Source: Natrarchaeobaculum aegyptiacum (GTDB taxonomy: Archaea; Halobacteriota; Halobacteria; Halobacteriales; Natrialbaceae). Taken from it: a DNA stretch of 64,000 nucleotides. The first letter of the stretch is position 1, and every line of letters begins with the position of its first letter. Location: contig NZ_CP019893.1 in NCBI RefSeq assembly GCF_002156705.1, positions 2,790,001 to 2,854,000 on the forward strand. The letters are read 5' to 3'. The position numbers and the translations under genes were made by a program. Positions 62,038 to 64,000 of this stretch are shown here, piece after piece. The notes below the pieces were generated by a model. The model did no database searches, was not told where the DNA came from, and saw nothing but the letters and a program-made list of their open reading frames with translations.

Positions 62038-62881
62038 CTACGTTTCGCTGTTGCTGGCAGAGGGTTCCGACCCGTGGAAAGTCGAGAGAGTCATCTGCGA
62101 GGGTTCCTCGCTCGTCTCTCGGTGTCGTTCGAAAGACGCGTCGCGTCTTTCGTGATCACGAGACGGCTCCGCCGTCTCGAACGAGGTCGTGGCGCTGTCA
62201 CAGGCGCTCCCATCCCGTGAGATGTCATCGCCCGCCGGTTTCAGCGGCAGGCTCTCACCCCACGGGTCATGGCGGCCAGCGATGTTGACCGCCGCGTTGA
62301 TGTCTGCGTGGTACTCCGATACCCAACACTCGTCGTTCTGGCACCGGAACACGTCACCGTTCCGGTGCCCGACGTGACCGCACTCGTGACACGTCTGACT
62401 CGTGTACTCTGGTCGGACGTATTCGACCGGAAGCCCTGCCTCTCGTGCCTTGTCATCGATGCGCTGTTGAAGCCGAGCGAACGCCCATGCGTGGAGTCGT
62501 CGGTTCATCCACTCACCGTAATCGAGGTCTTCACGGATGTCCGAAAGATCTTCCAGCACAAGCACTGGCTTCTCGAATCGACAAGCATACTCGACAGCAC
62601 GTCGAGACGCCTTCTCGATGATGTCTGTGAGTGCGTTCTGGTAGTGGTCGAATCGCTCGTCTATCCGCCACTGTGAGGCGTCACGCTCTTGGAGTCGCTT
62701 GAGCGTCGTGAACATCTCTTTGCGAAGGTGACGAGCGCGACCACCGTTGATTTGTCGCTTGTCTCGTTGTCCGAGTCCGAGTTCGAGCGCGCGTTCCGAG
62801 AACGCGTCCAGTCTGTCATCGTCTACGCCTCCAGTCGCGGTTGGTGCGTCCGTACTTGGGGGTTCGATTGGACATACTCGC
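62038..62881 (-). pseudogene. tnpB: TnpB, N-terminally truncated, with palindromic insert
   Basis: C-terminal part of a TnpB nuclease. The second catalytic Glu (VLVLEDLSDIRED), the zinc ribbon (CHECG and CQNDEC) and the last Asp (YHADINAAVNIAG) are present, but the RuvC Asp region of the N-terminal half is absent. Similarity begins at about 62881 (VCPIEPPSTDAP) and an ATG at 62715 would give 225 residues. The C-terminal tail contains about 20 residues (FETAEPSRDHERRDASFERH) encoded by a double-hairpin unit. It cannot cut DNA. Confidence 0.75.
62130..62179. repeat. Double-hairpin unit e (in second tnpB)
   Basis: CGAAAGACGCG/CGCGTCTTTCG (62130-62152, one-base loop), a 6-base spacer, then CGAGACGGC/GCCGTCTCG (62159-62179). 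It lies in frame in the C-terminal tail, the same place as unit c of the first TnpB, but with different stem sequences. Confidence 0.75.
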
Positions 62882-63100
62882 CTTGATTTCTATTCTAACA
62901 CGGGCACCATAATTCTTTCCGTGCTAACTATATTCTGTAAGAACATATGGAAGTGATACGTGGTTGGAGAGATGGAGAATTACCACTTCTAACCGAGGAA
63001 TAATTGGAATGCGATGAATATGTACACCGACGCCGGAGACCACTTGCGCGCGGAGTTCGAGCGGATCGGCGCGGTTCTCGAGTAATCAGTATTAGTTCAG
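62882..63100. other. Intergenic stretch with possible gene tail
   Basis: AT-rich region with no clear gene. A 23-codon frame at 63014-63085 (MYTDAGDHLRAEFERIGAVL) reads like the C-terminus of a protein and may be a leftover of a displaced gene. Confidence 0.3.
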
Positions 63101-64000
63101 TCAGTTCAGCAGTGAGTTCACACTGCCGAGCAGGGAGTCGTCACCGAAGTATTTCGAGTCGAGATCGGAGAGATACGCCCCGTCCTCATCAGGAGCATGG
63201 TAGTCTGGGTAGAAGTCGACCTCCTCGTAGGCGAGCGCAGCGGCAATATGGCCCAGACCCAGGATCTGATACTCCTCGGGCGGCATAACGCCCATCCGAA
63301 CGAAGCAATCCCGAATCTGACACGCCAGGTCGAACGACAATCCGTGCTGGAACTGCTCCAGCGTGCCGGGATCGACCGGTGGTTCCTCGAATCGAGCGTC
63401 GGGTTCCCTGTCGGGTTCGATGGCCGTTGTGACCTGTTCGATGCCGTCGTGGTCGAGATACGCCATGTGCAGTTCAGAGGTTGTATCCACGTAGAATCCC
63501 TCGGCCAACTCCGCCAGTTCGTCCTCGTTGGACTGTGCGAACAACTCCGTCGAAAAGCCGGACCAGGTCTCGAGGCCATCGTCTGTTAGTCCAGCTAGTG
63601 ATGTCCCTTTCGGTGACTGTTGATCCAGGTCGAGTCCAAACTCGGTGGCCAGTTCTCGAGCGTCATCCGCGAGATCGGTCTCGAGGGGATCGAGCCCGAG
63701 GTAGACGTGCTTGCGATAGAGGTGGTAGTCTTCGTCCTGGGAATCCGACGGTGGATGGAGAACGCGCTCGGTGTCCTCGTCGTGGTGGCTTTTCAGTTGC
63801 TGGTAGAGATCGCCGAAGTGGTCCTCGAATTCCTCGAGGTCCATCGAGTCGATCGCTGAACGAACCGCCTGCAGGTGGACGGGATTTTTCCACTTCGGGG
63901 TGACTGTGTCGTAGCCACGATTCAGGAACACGTAGTACTGGGCGTAGCGGCGGGCCTGTTTGCCGTGTTCGCTTTCTTCTCGAGTGCGCTTTTCAGGGTT
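63101..64000 (-). CDS. Family C protein, relative of A and B, 5' end beyond window
   Basis: Partial gene, open from the window edge (reading NPEKRTREESEHGKQARRYA, then QYYVFLNRGYDTV). The part seen is about 299 residues. It shares with A and B the helical block (here YDTVTPKWKNPVHLQAVRSA, then IDSMDLEEFEDHFGDLYQQL; compare YDILRSGWDPTQLRRGIDAL in B2) and the C-terminal signature CQIRDCFVRMGVMPPEEYQ then ILGLG. It then adds about 40 extra residues (VDFYPDYHAPDEDGAYLSDL). Other parts are longer and more divergent, so it is a third family. Function unknown; no signal peptide can be judged because the start is missing. Confidence 0.7.
   Translation of the reverse strand, partial: NPEKRTREESEHGKQARRYAQYYVFLNRGYDTVTPKWKNPVHLQAVRSAIDSMDLEEFEDHFGDLYQQLKSHHDEDTERVLHPPSDSQDEDYHLYRKHVYLGLDPLETDLADDARELATEFGLDLDQQSPKGTSLAGLTDDGLETWSGFSTELFAQSNEDELAELAEGFYVDTTSELHMAYLDHDGIEQVTTAIEPDREPDARFEEPPVDPGTLEQFQHGLSFDLACQIRDCFVRMGVMPPEEYQILGLGHIAAALAYEEVDFYPDYHAPDEDGAYLSDLDSKYFGDDSLLGSVNSLLN

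Larger units (their letters stand above)
61996..62881 (-). mobile_element. Truncated IS1341-type element remnant
   Basis: The right-end hairpin CCGCGCCGT/ACGGCGCGG (61996-62015) and the C-terminal half of tnpB survive; the N-terminal half and left end are missing. Confidence 0.6.

Noticed and set aside
62038-62715. Second TnpB as an intact short nuclease starting at ATG 62715
   Set aside because: The frame shows TnpB-like similarity upstream to about 62881, and the first RuvC Asp region is missing, so it is a truncated copy.

Overview
The window is haloarchaeal chromosome. Most proteins are very acidic, codons favour G or C at the third position, many promoters are leaderless with an AT-rich TATA element about 25-35 bases before the ATG, and haloarchaeal hallmark genes are present (AglJ and AglM glycosylation enzymes, GfcR, SAMP/MoaD-type modifier, HalOD1 and amphi-Trp proteins, ribosomal protein L15e, RIO2 kinase, Tat-exported lipoproteins). 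A member of the Natrialbales or a relative is likely, but I cannot name the species. I saw no tRNA, rRNA or CRISPR array.

Layout. 0-20.9 kb is ordinary chromosome: a NosL-like lipoprotein, MscS channel, HemK-type methyltransferase, a split MetE pair, a Gfo/Idh/MocA oxidoreductase, an Lrp regulator, small haloarchaeal proteins, aglJ and aglM, glutamate dehydrogenase and a 1155-residue PAS/GAF sensor kinase. 20.9-22.5 kb is a TnpB (IS1341-type) element carrying palindromic insertions. 22.6-29 kb has a DUF2196 protein, gfcR, an unpartnered methylaspartate mutase S subunit, UspA, L15e, an FAD protein and RIO2. 29-31.2 kb is an ISH8-type element inserted into an older transposase gene.

31.4-39.2 kb is the unusual part. 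A 752-residue protein with a DUF4157 (eCIS core) domain, HELVH motif and variable C-terminal half overlaps the first gene of a tandem array built from two related, unrecognised families, here called A and B. The array reads A1-B1, psiA2-B2, A3-B3, A4-B4, psiA5. A and B share a C-terminal signature, and a third relative (C) runs off the right edge of the window at 63.1-64.0 kb. The region is visibly more AT-rich than its neighbours, lies beside nested insertion sequences, and shows repeated duplication and decay. This is the best candidate for an undescribed system; a DUF4157 effector with a bank of protective or accessory paralogues is one reading.

39.4-61.7 kb returns to chromosome: SAMP1/MoaD, acetamidase with a zinc-ribbon insert, CstA, ArsA-type ATPase with a small partner, a large Tat-exported protein, a His-rich COG0523 GTPase, a membrane-fused spermidine-synthase-like protein, an acyl-CoA synthetase, a desaturase-type flavoprotein, a cupin and the complete overlapping proline operon proC-proB-proA. 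61.9-63.1 kb holds a second, truncated TnpB copy with the same kind of double-hairpin insertion.

Three kinds of small palindrome recur: an 82-bp element (31.3 and 53.1 kb), an about 85-bp element (3.6 and 58.6 kb), and double-hairpin units placed in frame inside TnpB reading frames.
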